Positions 33,648 to 41,712 of a stretch of 41,712 bases of DNA are shown here, piece after piece. Each line of letters begins with the position of its first letter. The stretch's first letter is position 1. The DNA comes from Leeuwenhoekiella sp. (lineage in GTDB: Bacteria; Bacteroidota; Bacteroidia; Flavobacteriales; Flavobacteriaceae). The stretch spans positions 1 to 41,712 of the forward strand of contig DRGP01000046.1 of the NCBI GenBank assembly GCA_011050015.1, in the 5' to 3' direction. The position numbers and the translations under genes are program-made. The notes beneath the pieces are model-generated. The model made no database searches and had not been told where the DNA came from. It saw nothing but the letters and a program-made list of their open reading frames with translations.

Positions 33648-34907
33648 TCAATTCATTTGATAGGTACTTATTTCGGAAATACCCGTGCCCGTATAATTAT
33701 ATTGATGCAAGGTCTGGCCTCCTATCATCAATAATTTATCTTCCAACGGAATAACATCAAAAATATTCAATTCTTCCTTGTTTTTGACCAATTTTAGGTC
33801 TGTTGGGTCAGTTTTATCATAAATATGTAGGCCATATTGACCATCGCTTACAAAGAGTTGATCACCGCGAATACCCAAACCATAAGGCTCCTGCATATCA
33901 TAATCTTTAACAATGACGGGATTCGACTTGTCTGAAATATCAATTACCTCCAAAAAACTAAGATCCTGACCACAATTGTTTCCGCCACGCACGGTCACAT
34001 AAGCATAATCGCCATCTACAACTACAGGATCACAACCCAGAACATGTTCTATAACAGCAACCGAAGTTGGGTTGTCCAAATCTGTGATGTCGTAGATATG
34101 CATACCGTTTGTACTTCCTAAATACAGGTAATCGCCTTGATTAAAGATCGTTTCCACATTCCAGTTCAGATATTGATTTCCGGTAACAATGGGATCTTCC
34201 TGATTAGAAACGTCAAAGACTAAAAGTTGTCCATCATTGATGATATACAAACGGTCATTTACCACATTAAACCGTGCAAAAGAACCGCCCTGACCGCTTC
34301 CGGAAAAGCCATCTGCACCATTGGCCGTATTTACTACACCGCCATCCTCGGCATAATCATAACGTACTATGGGGCGCAATTCCCGCGAATATTCCCAGCC
34401 CACCACAATCTGGCTACCGGGATCATAAGCATCATAATCTACTTGATCTACATCTTGAGAAAATAGGGGCCATTCATAATTACCGTTCCCAAGAATATCT
34501 TCATAGCTCTTGAGGTACTTTATATCGTTCATATTAGAAAGATCAAATAAGACCAGATCAGAATAACTATCTACATAGAGAATATTATCTTTGGCTTCCA
34601 TATCCTTGCTTCCGGGAACTTCAAGAAATCCTTTTTTAACCGGAGCACTGGGGTTTGTATTGTCTATGATATGTACGCCCGCGCCCAAATCATTTATAAA
34701 AATATAATCGCCGTACGCATAGAATTTACCCGAATTTTCAATGGGTTTGGGATCTTCAACTTCCAGTTGATTAAAAGTCGCCCGCAGATCGGCTTTATCA
34801 ATCACTATCGGTGTGGCGATGTTCTGCATTGCATATTCGGAATTATCATCATCCTTGCAGGACGGAAATGTAGTTCCTAATATAAAAAGTAGTAGAATTT
34901 TTTTCAT
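33648..34907 (-). CDS. LVIVD repeat-containing lipoprotein
   Basis: 419 residues with signal peptide and lipobox TTFPSC (Cys17) followed by KDDDN, a Bacteroidota surface-export-type acidic stretch. The body is a series of blades of the LVIVD type: GAGVHIIDNTNPSAP, SDLVLFDLSNMNDIKY, GQLLVFDVSNQEDPIV, NGMHIYDITDLDNPTS, SFLEVIDISDKSNPVI and YGLHIYDKTDPTDLKL. Together they should form a beta-propeller on the cell surface or in the periplasm. Function is unknown. A short lipoprotein gene lies upstream (92 bases) on the same strand. Confidence 0.9.
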   Translation of the reverse strand: MKKILLLFILGTTFPSCKDDDNSEYAMQNIATPIVIDKADLRATFNQLEVEDPKPIENSGKFYAYGDYIFINDLGAGVHIIDNTNPSAPVKKGFLEVPGSKDMEAKDNILYVDSYSDLVLFDLSNMNDIKYLKSYEDILGNGNYEWPLFSQDVDQVDYDAYDPGSQIVVGWEYSRELRPIVRYDYAEDGGVVNTANGADGFSGSGQGGSFARFNVVNDRLYIINDGQLLVFDVSNQEDPIVTGNQYLNWNVETIFNQGDYLYLGSTNGMHIYDITDLDNPTSVAVIEHVLGCDPVVVDGDYAYVTVRGGNNCGQDLSFLEVIDISDKSNPVIVKDYDMQEPYGLGIRGDQLFVSDGQYGLHIYDKTDPTDLKLVKNKEELNIFDVIPLEDKLLMIGGQTLHQYNYTGTGISEISTYQMN

Positions 34908-34999
34908 AATATATTCGTTTTAAGACTATTATAGTATTGTAGATTTATAAAATTTAAGGATTAATTCTATACTCGTAATTAAGACGTGCAACATCTGAA

Positions 35000-35410
35000 T
35001 TATCTTAGCCCCACCCTTTCAAATTTCTGAGAAAAGCCTTCGTTAGAAGCGAAATTAAGAATGAGAAAGCCATCTTTCATTTCAAAACCTATATATGCAA
35101 TATTAACATTATCGCAATTAGTGCTAATACCCTTTTCATCATAGGTACCCGAAGCTATTTGTTGATCAGAATAAGGCTGGCACAAAGACCCGTTATAAGC
35201 GGTAACAACGCCATCTTCAGAAAATTTCAATATTTTTTCACTTTCAATCGATTTAAAAGTTCCGCTCCCATCTCCAGGATCTGCTAGTTGTTCTATTAAC
35301 TTCCATTGCCCTATTACTGTTGTCATTTCCGACCTTGAGTTGTCATCATCTTTACTACAACCTGAAATAACGATCATAATTAAAGAGTAAAAAAATACAT
35401 TTGTTTTCAT
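35000..35410 (-). CDS. Lipocalin-like small lipoprotein
   Basis: 136 residues with lipobox VISGC (Cys18) and then SKDDDNSR. The mature part reads VIGQWKLIEQLADPGDGSGT, KILKFSEDGVVTAYNGSLC and SGTYDEKGIS, the GxWxL ... F..DG opening and strand pattern of lipocalin-like Bacteroidota lipoproteins. Two Cys (in SLCQPY and STNCDN) may form a disulfide. It probably binds a small ligand or is a surface decoration. It is in the same direction as the LVIVD gene and divergent from miaB. Confidence 0.8.
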   Translation of the reverse strand: MKTNVFFYSLIMIVISGCSKDDDNSRSEMTTVIGQWKLIEQLADPGDGSGTFKSIESEKILKFSEDGVVTAYNGSLCQPYSDQQIASGTYDEKGISTNCDNVNIAYIGFEMKDGFLILNFASNEGFSQKFERVGLR

Positions 35411-35472
35411 AACACATTCATTTTAAGATCATTTATTTATAAGGTAGATACCGATTTTCATAAAACGTTGCG

Positions 35473-35501
35473 TTGGACAATGTTAAAATTATGAATGTTT
35501 G
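35473..35501 (+). promoter_or_regulatory. Candidate promoter of the miaB-secG unit
   Basis: TTG (35473-35475), an 18-base spacer, then AATGTTTG (35494-35501; seven of eight to TAnnTTTG). Transcription would start near 35508, leaving about 100 bases of leader before the miaB ATG at 35607. Confidence 0.4.
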
Positions 35502-35606
35502 TTTTTTGGCTTTCCGCCAAAGGCGAAATATTCTCATGCTGCCAGTTTGTCACAAATTCCATTCGTTGTATCTTTGCAGCCTTGCAATAAAGAGAAGCAC
35601 CGGTTT

Positions 35607-37052
35607 ATGGAGAAGATAATAGACGAAAATATTCAAGGGCAACCACTCATACTGGAACGTACCGAGGCCAATTCTAAAAAATTATTTATAGAAAGCTACG
35701 GCTGCCAAATGAATTTTAGCGATAGTGAAATCGTCGCTTCCATTTTGGCCAAAGAAGGCTTTAATCCCCCCCAAAGCCTTGAAGAAGCAGACCTGGTGCT
35801 GGTAAACACCTGTTCCATCCGTGATAAAGCGGAGCAAACCGTGCGCAAACGGCTGGAAAAATACAACGCGGTTAAAAAAAATAATCCGGGGATGAAAGTT
35901 GGCGTGCTGGGCTGTATGGCCGAACGTCTTAAAAGCAAATTTCTAGAGGAAGAAAAAATTGTTGACCTCGTCGTGGGGCCAGATGCCTACAAAGACCTGC
36001 CCAATCTCATCAAGGAGGTTGAAGAAGGCCGCGATGCCATAAATGTTATTTTATCTAAAGAGGAAACTTATGGTGATATATCACCGGTACGCTTGCAGAG
36101 TAACGGCGTTTCGGCTTTTGTGAGTATCACCCGCGGTTGTGACAATATGTGCACCTTTTGCGTAGTCCCTTTTACCCGCGGCCGGGAGCGCAGCCGCGAT
36201 CCGCAAAGCATTGTGGAAGAAGTGAACGATCTGGCCGCAAAGGGTTTTAAGGAAATTACCTTACTGGGGCAAAATGTGGACAGTTACCTCTGGTATGGCG
36301 GCGGACTCAAAAAAGATTTTGAAAGAGCTTCGGTCATGCAGCAGGCCACTTCGGTGAATTTTGCAAATCTTTTGGCGCTCGTGGCGGAATCCCAGCCCAA
36401 AATGCGCATTCGTTTCTCCACTTCAAATCCACAGGATATGACGCTTGATGTGATACACACCATGGCGAAATATGACAATATATGCGACTATATTCACTTG
36501 CCCGTACAGAGCGGTAGCGACCGTATTTTAAAGAAAATGAACCGCCTGCACACCCGCGAAGAATATTTCAATTTAATAGACAACGTACGCAAAATTATTC
36601 CCAATTGTGCGATCTCTCAGGATATGATGACCGGTTTTCCCACCGAAACCGAAGAAGATCATCAAGACACGCTGAGCCTTATGGAATATGTGAAATATGA
36701 CTTCGGGTTTATGTTTGCCTATAGCGAGCGCCCGGGAACCATGGCGGCAAGAAAATTTGAAGATGATATTCCGCTTTCGGTAAAAAAACGCCGTCTGGCG
36801 GAAGTCATCGCCCTGCAACTGGAACATTCGTACCACAATACACAAAAAATGGTGGGACAGACCGTTGAAATCCTTATTGAAAAAGAATCGAAAAAAAGTG
36901 ACGCGGAGTGGGCCGGAAGAAATTCCCAAAATACTGTGGCGGTATTCCCAAAAGAACAGTATAAAGTGGGTGATTTTGTCATGGTTAAAATAAACGATTG
37001 TACAAAATCAACATTACTGGGCGAGGCCGTAGGTTATTCACCAAACAATTAA
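35607..37052 (+). CDS. miaB: tRNA-2-methylthio-N6-dimethylallyladenosine synthase
   Basis: 481 residues from the ATG at 35607. An upstream in-frame TTG at 35499 would add a non-conserved leader and overlap the predicted promoter. The enzyme adds the methylthio group to i6A37 of tRNA. The N-terminal UPF0004 domain has [13 protein letters not shown] (Cys33), [11 protein letters not shown] (Cys69) and GCMAERL (Cys103), which bind the auxiliary cluster. Radical [22 protein letters not shown], Cys178-x3-Cys182-x2-Cys185. The TRAM domain is at the end (about 415-478). First gene of a five-gene run; the next start is 9 bases downstream. Confidence 0.96.
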   Translation: MEKIIDENIQGQPLILERTEANSKKLFIESYGCQMNFSDSEIVASILAKEGFNPPQSLEEADLVLVNTCSIRDKAEQTVRKRLEKYNAVKKNNPGMKVGVLGCMAERLKSKFLEEEKIVDLVVGPDAYKDLPNLIKEVEEGRDAINVILSKEETYGDISPVRLQSNGVSAFVSITRGCDNMCTFCVVPFTRGRERSRDPQSIVEEVNDLAAKGFKEITLLGQNVDSYLWYGGGLKKDFERASVMQQATSVNFANLLALVAESQPKMRIRFSTSNPQDMTLDVIHTMAKYDNICDYIHLPVQSGSDRILKKMNRLHTREEYFNLIDNVRKIIPNCAISQDMMTGFPTETEEDHQDTLSLMEYVKYDFGFMFAYSERPGTMAARKFEDDIPLSVKKRRLAEVIALQLEHSYHNTQKMVGQTVEILIEKESKKSDAEWAGRNSQNTVAVFPKEQYKVGDFVMVKINDCTKSTLLGEAVGYSPNN

Positions 37053-37061
37053 TTAAATCGT

Positions 37062-38315
37062 ATGGAAAGCGTACAAGCAATCAAACAGCGCTTTGGCATT
37101 ATAGGCGACGACCCCAAACTCAACCGCTCTGTAGAAAAGGCCATTCAGGTGGCACCGACTGATATTTCGGTACTGGTAACCGGTGAGAGTGGTGTGGGTA
37201 AGGAAAGTATTCCGCGTATAATTCATTCCCTTTCACACAGAAAACACAATAAATACATTGCCGTAAACTGTGGCGCAATTCCAGAAGGAACGATAGACAG
37301 TGAACTCTTTGGCCACGAGAAAGGCGCTTTTACAGGAGCCACGGCTTCGCGAAGCGGCTATTTTGAAGAGGCCGATGGCGGAACCATTTTTCTAGATGAA
37401 GTAGGTGAACTGCCACTTCCCACCCAAGTACGGCTTTTGCGCGTGCTTGAAAACGGTGAGTTTTTACGCGTAGGCTCGTCAAAAACACAAAAAACCGATG
37501 TGCGCATTGTAGCTGCGACCAACGTTAAAATGGCGGAAGCCATTGATAAAAGTAAATTTCGGGAAGATCTTTATTACCGGTTGAGCACCGTAGAAATCCA
37601 CTTGCCGCCCTTACGCGACCGAAAGGACGATATTCACCTACTTTTCCGCAAATTTGCTTCAGATTTTGCCAATAAGTACAAAATGCCTACTATTCGGCTG
37701 GAAGATACGGCCGTCCAATTATTGCTCAAATACCGCTGGGGCGGAAATATTAGGCAGCTGCGCAATATTGCCGAGCAAATTTCAGTTTTAGAACAGGAAC
37801 GCAGCATCGGCTTTGAAAAATTGCGCGCATATTTACCAGATATGGGGTCAAACCTTCCCGCGGTTGTGAAGCAAAAATCAGGGGAAAGCGATTTTAGCAG
37901 CGAGCGTGAAATCTTGTACAAGGTACTCTTTGACATGAAAGGCGACCTCAACGACCTGAAGAAATTGACGCTAAAACTGATGGAAAAAGGTACTAGCGAC
38001 GCGGTCAAGGAGGAAAACAAATCACTCATCAACAAAATCTACAATGAGGATACCGAAGATGATTATGAAAGTGCCGAAGATATCACCGAAGTGCTGCAAC
38101 TTCCACAGGAATCAAAACTACAGGAATATGGCAGTGATAAATATTCCTTTGCCGAAGATGTAGAAGAAGAGGAAACCTTATCGTTGCAGGAGAAAGAGCT
38201 TGAACTCATCATGAAATCACTGGAGCGGCACAATGGCAAACGCAAAATGGCGGCCAAAGAACTGGGCATTAGTGAGCGCACGCTATATAGAAAAATCAAA
38301 CAATACGACCTGTAA
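37062..38315 (+). CDS. Sigma-54-dependent transcriptional activator (AAA+, no receiver domain)
   Basis: 417 residues. The AAA+ module starts almost at residue 10: Walker [11 protein letters not shown] (40-49), the sigma-54 contact loop GAFTGA (88-93), Walker [14 protein letters not shown] (106-118), and arginine fingers in [23 protein letters not shown] long acidic linker (about 285-375) leads to a Fis-type helix-turn-helix, [22 protein letters not shown]. There is no N-terminal response-regulator or GAF domain, so activity is probably controlled by a partner or by level. The linker region is unusually Glu/Asp-rich. Transcribed with miaB and lptE. Its targets are unknown; see groES finding. 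Confidence 0.93.
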   Translation: MESVQAIKQRFGIIGDDPKLNRSVEKAIQVAPTDISVLVTGESGVGKESIPRIIHSLSHRKHNKYIAVNCGAIPEGTIDSELFGHEKGAFTGATASRSGYFEEADGGTIFLDEVGELPLPTQVRLLRVLENGEFLRVGSSKTQKTDVRIVAATNVKMAEAIDKSKFREDLYYRLSTVEIHLPPLRDRKDDIHLLFRKFASDFANKYKMPTIRLEDTAVQLLLKYRWGGNIRQLRNIAEQISVLEQERSIGFEKLRAYLPDMGSNLPAVVKQKSGESDFSSEREILYKVLFDMKGDLNDLKKLTLKLMEKGTSDAVKEENKSLINKIYNEDTEDDYESAEDITEVLQLPQESKLQEYGSDKYSFAEDVEEEETLSLQEKELELIMKSLERHNGKRKMAAKELGISERTLYRKIKQYDL

Positions 38316-38367
38316 AAAAATGGCTTAAAACGTCAATAATTAGGGCAAAACCTTAAAAAATCACTTT

Positions 38368-38880
38368 TTGAATAAATTAAAGATCATGGGTTTAATGGGC
38401 TGCCTGCTGCTAGTGGTAAGCTGTAAGTTTTATTCCCTAAGCGGAATAAGCATTCCAGAAGGCACAGAAAGTTTTCAAGTCAACTATTTTCAGAACAATG
38501 CCCCACTTGTAGAGCCCGGTATAGAACGCACGTTTACTTTTGCCTTACAAGATTTAATACAGAACCAGAGCAGTCTAACGCTGGTCAATAATGGCGGTGA
38601 TCTTATTTACGAAGGCGAGATCGTAGATTATTACATCGCACCCCAGACCGCGACCTCAGATAATGTAGCTGCACAAAACCGGCTTACCGTCGCGGTAAAT
38701 GTGCGCTTTGTCAATACGAAGCAGGAAGATGGCAGCGCAGATTTTACCAAGCGTTATTCCTTTTTTGTAGATCGTTCGGCCAGCACCCAATTTGTGGGAG
38801 GAGCCCTTGATGACGCGCTTGATGAAATCTTTGAACGCATTACGCAGGATATTTTTAATGACTCGCTTGCAGACTGGTAA
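38368..38880 (+). CDS. lptE: LPS-assembly lipoprotein LptE-like
   Basis: 170 residues with a TTG start (38368) and lipobox LVVSC (Cys19); ATG at 38386 is a shorter alternative. Mature residues KFYSLSGISIPEGTESFQV match the opening KxYSFxGxxxPxxxxTxxVxxFxN of Bacteroidota LptE, the plug of the LptD barrel that places LPS in the outer membrane. The C-terminal half is an alpha/beta RlpB-like fold (RLTVAVNVRFVNTK). It lies 52 bases after the activator gene and 3 bases before the TPR-like gene. Confidence 0.88.
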   Translation: MNKLKIMGLMGCLLLVVSCKFYSLSGISIPEGTESFQVNYFQNNAPLVEPGIERTFTFALQDLIQNQSSLTLVNNGGDLIYEGEIVDYYIAPQTATSDNVAAQNRLTVAVNVRFVNTKQEDGSADFTKRYSFFVDRSASTQFVGGALDDALDEIFERITQDIFNDSLADW

Positions 38881-38883
38881 TTT

Positions 38884-39768
38884 ATGAACCTCGATACCTT
38901 TACTTATCTTCTTGAACATCCCGAACATATTACCGCAACACAAACGGATGATATGAAAGAAGTCGTGGAGCAATTCCCTTTTTTTCAGTCTGCAAGGGCG
39001 CTTTATCTTAAAGGCTTAAAAAACCAGGAAAGCTACCGGTATAATAAAGAATTAAAACGCGTCGCCGCCCAGACACAAGATAGAAGCATCCTTTTTGAGT
39101 TCATCACCTCCTCTGTTTTTCATCAGAATGCGATAAGCAGCCAGATCAAGCAGCAGGAAAACCGCCTGTATAACCTGTATAATATGACGGTCATTGAGGC
39201 CCTGAATGTCTCTGAACAAGTGGAAGAAGAAGAGCTACAAAAAGCAAATCATATTCTCGACCCCAATTTTTTTGAGCCGAAGAAAAGTGAAAACGAAAAA
39301 GAAACAAAGCAGAATCCTGAAGAAATCCTGGGAACCGGCAAACCGCTTGACTTTTCCGAAAACGAGACGCATTCCTTTGCTGAATGGTTAAAAATCACCT
39401 CTTTTACCCCCATAAATAGGGAAAATGACCAAAATACTGCCGAAAACGACGAAAAAGAACATGAAATCACCCCGCCCAATCCAGAACGCAGGCGGAAAAT
39501 AAAGCTCATAGACCGCTTTATAGCCAATAATCCCAAAATCAAAATGAAGGGCAAAGAAGAGTCGCAGGCCAAAAATATACCTGAGATCAAAAATGTGCCA
39601 GATGAGCAATTAATGACCGAGACACTAGCACGTGTGTATGTGGAGCAGAAAAACTACAAAAAGGCAAAACAGGCCTATAAAATTTTAAGTTTGAAATATC
39701 CGGAAAAAAGTGGTTTCTTTGCAGACCAAATTCGAGCAGTAGAAGAATTACAAGATTATAAAAAATAA
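38884..39768 (+). CDS. Conserved protein with C-terminal TPR-like helices
   Basis: 294 residues with no signal peptide. The N-terminal half is helical (FTYLLEHPEHI; VVEQFPFFQSARALYLKGLK; ELKRVAAQTQDRSILFEFI). The middle (about 140-235) is a charged low-complexity linker rich in Glu, Lys and Asn. The end, MTETLARVYVEQKNYKKAKQAYKILSLKYPEKS, is a tetratricopeptide-like repeat pair. I recall the same gene between lptE and secG in other flavobacteria. No assigned function; an envelope-biogenesis adaptor is a plausible inference. Spaced 3 bases from lptE and 6 from secG. Confidence 0.8.
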   Translation: MNLDTFTYLLEHPEHITATQTDDMKEVVEQFPFFQSARALYLKGLKNQESYRYNKELKRVAAQTQDRSILFEFITSSVFHQNAISSQIKQQENRLYNLYNMTVIEALNVSEQVEEEELQKANHILDPNFFEPKKSENEKETKQNPEEILGTGKPLDFSENETHSFAEWLKITSFTPINRENDQNTAENDEKEHEITPPNPERRRKIKLIDRFIANNPKIKMKGKEESQAKNIPEIKNVPDEQLMTETLARVYVEQKNYKKAKQAYKILSLKYPEKSGFFADQIRAVEELQDYKK

Positions 39769-39774
39769 CCGATT

Positions 39775-40131
39775 ATGTTTTTAATATTTTTAGGACTCAT
39801 CATCGTAGTGGCATTTTTGCTTATCGTGGTGATCATGGTACAAAATCCCAAAGGTGGTGGCTTATCATCGTCTTTTGGAGGCGGCGGCTCGCAACAAGTG
39901 GGCGGTGTAAAGAAAACTACAGACTTTCTTGATAAAAGTACCTGGGCACTGGCTACATTATTGCTAGTCTTAATACTCATTTCCAACGTCACTATTTTTG
40001 GCAGGGGTGACTCTTCAGAATCTAAAGTTATACAAGGGACTGATGTAGAAAATATTGTACCCAATGCTCCCGCTCAGGAAGCACCTCAAAATATAAGTCC
40101 GTCAACAACGGAAGACAACACCGACAACTAA
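39775..40131 (+). CDS. secG: Preprotein translocase subunit SecG
   Basis: 118 residues with two membrane helices (about 2-22 and 57-78). Between them is the family loop VQNPKGGGLSSSFGGGGSQQVGGVKKTTDFLDKSTW. SecG assists SecYE-SecA translocation. The tail is acidic and Pro/Gln-rich. Last gene of the miaB unit; a terminator follows at 40163. Confidence 0.95.
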   Translation: MFLIFLGLIIVVAFLLIVVIMVQNPKGGGLSSSFGGGGSQQVGGVKKTTDFLDKSTWALATLLLVLILISNVTIFGRGDSSESKVIQGTDVENIVPNAPAQEAPQNISPSTTEDNTDN

Positions 40132-40162
40132 AAATGACAATTTTGTCGTATTAAATTATAGA

Positions 40163-40188
40163 GACCGCAAGAATGCGGTCTTTTTTTT
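40163..40188 (+). terminator. Terminator after secG
   Basis: GACCGCA (40163-40169) and TGCGGTC (40174-40180) pair around AGAA, followed by eight T. It separates the miaB-secG unit from groES. Confidence 0.9.
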
Positions 40189-40212
40189 GTCGTTTTGTCA
40201 GCAACCGCCACA

Positions 40213-40228
40213 TGGCATAATTTCTGCC
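40213..40228 (+). promoter_or_regulatory. Possible sigma-54 (-24/-12) promoter of groES-groEL
   Basis: TGGCATAATTTCTGCC has GG and GC exactly 10 bases apart, as in the sigma-54 consensus TGGCAC-N5-TTGC. The downstream half lacks one consensus T. It overlaps a weaker sigma-A-like reading (TTG at 40196 region, 20 bases, TAATTTCT). Transcription would start near 40239, about 40 bases before the groES ATG. No CIRCE (TTAGCACTC-N9) operator is visible. Confidence 0.35.
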
Positions 40229-40279
40229 CTTTAGCAATAGAAATATTAAAGAAATTGTTCAACTAAAATTAATAAAACA

Positions 40280-40555
40280 ATGGGAGTAAACATCAAACCT
40301 CTTTCAGACCGGGTCTTAATTGAGCCTATGGCCGCAGAGACCAAGACAGCTTCAGGAATATACATTCCTGACACCGCTAAAGAAAAGCCGCAGCGCGGAA
40401 AAGTAATTGCAGTGGGAAGCGGTAAAAAAGATCATGACATGACCGTTAAGGAAGGTGACACCGTATTGTATGGAAAATACTCCGGTACCGAACTTAAACT
40501 GGAAGGTACAGATTATCTCATCATGCGTGAAGAAGACATCCTGGCCGTAATCTAA
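40280..40555 (+). CDS. groES: Co-chaperonin GroES
   Basis: 91 residues. The heptameric lid of the GroEL chamber. It has [20 protein letters not shown] with the mobile loop (about 17-30), [23 protein letters not shown] and [28 protein letters not shown], the standard ends. Separated from groEL by 81 bases that contain a small hairpin. Confidence 0.97.
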   Translation: MGVNIKPLSDRVLIEPMAAETKTASGIYIPDTAKEKPQRGKVIAVGSGKKDHDMTVKEGDTVLYGKYSGTELKLEGTDYLIMREEDILAVI

Positions 40556-40597
40556 AGCTGGTTTTTACTTCTAAACAATTAACCAATTCATATTTAA

Positions 40598-41712
<1,115 letters not shown>

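Noticed and set aside
40189-40279. CIRCE operator before groES
   Set aside because: No TTAGCACTC / GAGTGCTAA arms found in the region.

Overview
The window comes from a member of the Bacteroidota, almost certainly a marine-type Flavobacteriaceae. It carries the gliding / type IX secretion block gldK-gldL-gldM-gldN beside topA. It also has the flavobacterial miaB / sigma-54-activator / lptE / TPR-like / secG cluster followed by groES-groEL, many short lipoproteins with a Cys lipobox, several TTG starts, and promoter-like sequences of the Bacteroidota type (TTG, about 19 bases, TAnnTTTG). I see no rRNA, tRNA or CRISPR array. The sequence is cut at both ends: a transposase tail on the left and groEL on the right.

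Layout. 1-480: the 3' end of an IS1595/ISXO2-like transposase touches a short truncated reading frame, so this edge is a mobile-element scar. 481-1812: UMF1-type MFS transporter. 10953 down to 1985 (minus strand): a carbohydrate operon of glgE, maltokinase, glgB, a GH31 alpha-glucosidase and an M48 lipoprotein protease, closed by a strong terminator at 1909-1963. It has the maltose-1-phosphate (GlgE) route to branched alpha-glucan but no trehalose synthase. 11156-17094 (plus strand): lipoprotein MsrB, an unknown conserved protein, an NAD(P)-binding SDR/DUF2867 protein coupled to a BCCT transporter, then a beta-barrel-like protein with a small DUF6265-like lipoprotein.

17148-22362: CtlX-type citrulline/arginine hydrolase, a 59-residue CPxCG zinc-ribbon protein, an ABC-F ATPase, a DUF983 protein and an FAD-dependent oxidoreductase. 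22434-26977: the gldKLMN operon (minus strand) with its own candidate promoter and a terminator after gldN. 27091-30819: topA followed 3 bases later by a ureohydrolase-fold protein whose metal-ligand motifs are largely lost.

30820-33647: an AT-rich accessory patch with a GIY-YIG/DUF4357 nuclease-like protein, an SMP-30-type secreted protein and repeat-bearing intergenic DNA. 33648-35410: two secreted lipoproteins. 35607-40131: miaB, sigma-54 activator, lptE, TPR-like gene and secG, packed as one transcription unit ending in a terminator. 40280-end: groES-groEL, preceded by a sequence with GG-N10-GC spacing that could be a sigma-54 (-24/-12) promoter. That is of interest because a sigma-54 activator gene lies just upstream.

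Most of the window is ordinary core flavobacterial genome. The points most worth a second look are the degenerate ureohydrolase beside gldK, the possible sigma-54 signal before groES, the GlgE operon without TreS, the CTG/TGA overlap at the BCCT gene, and the mobile-element scar at the left edge.
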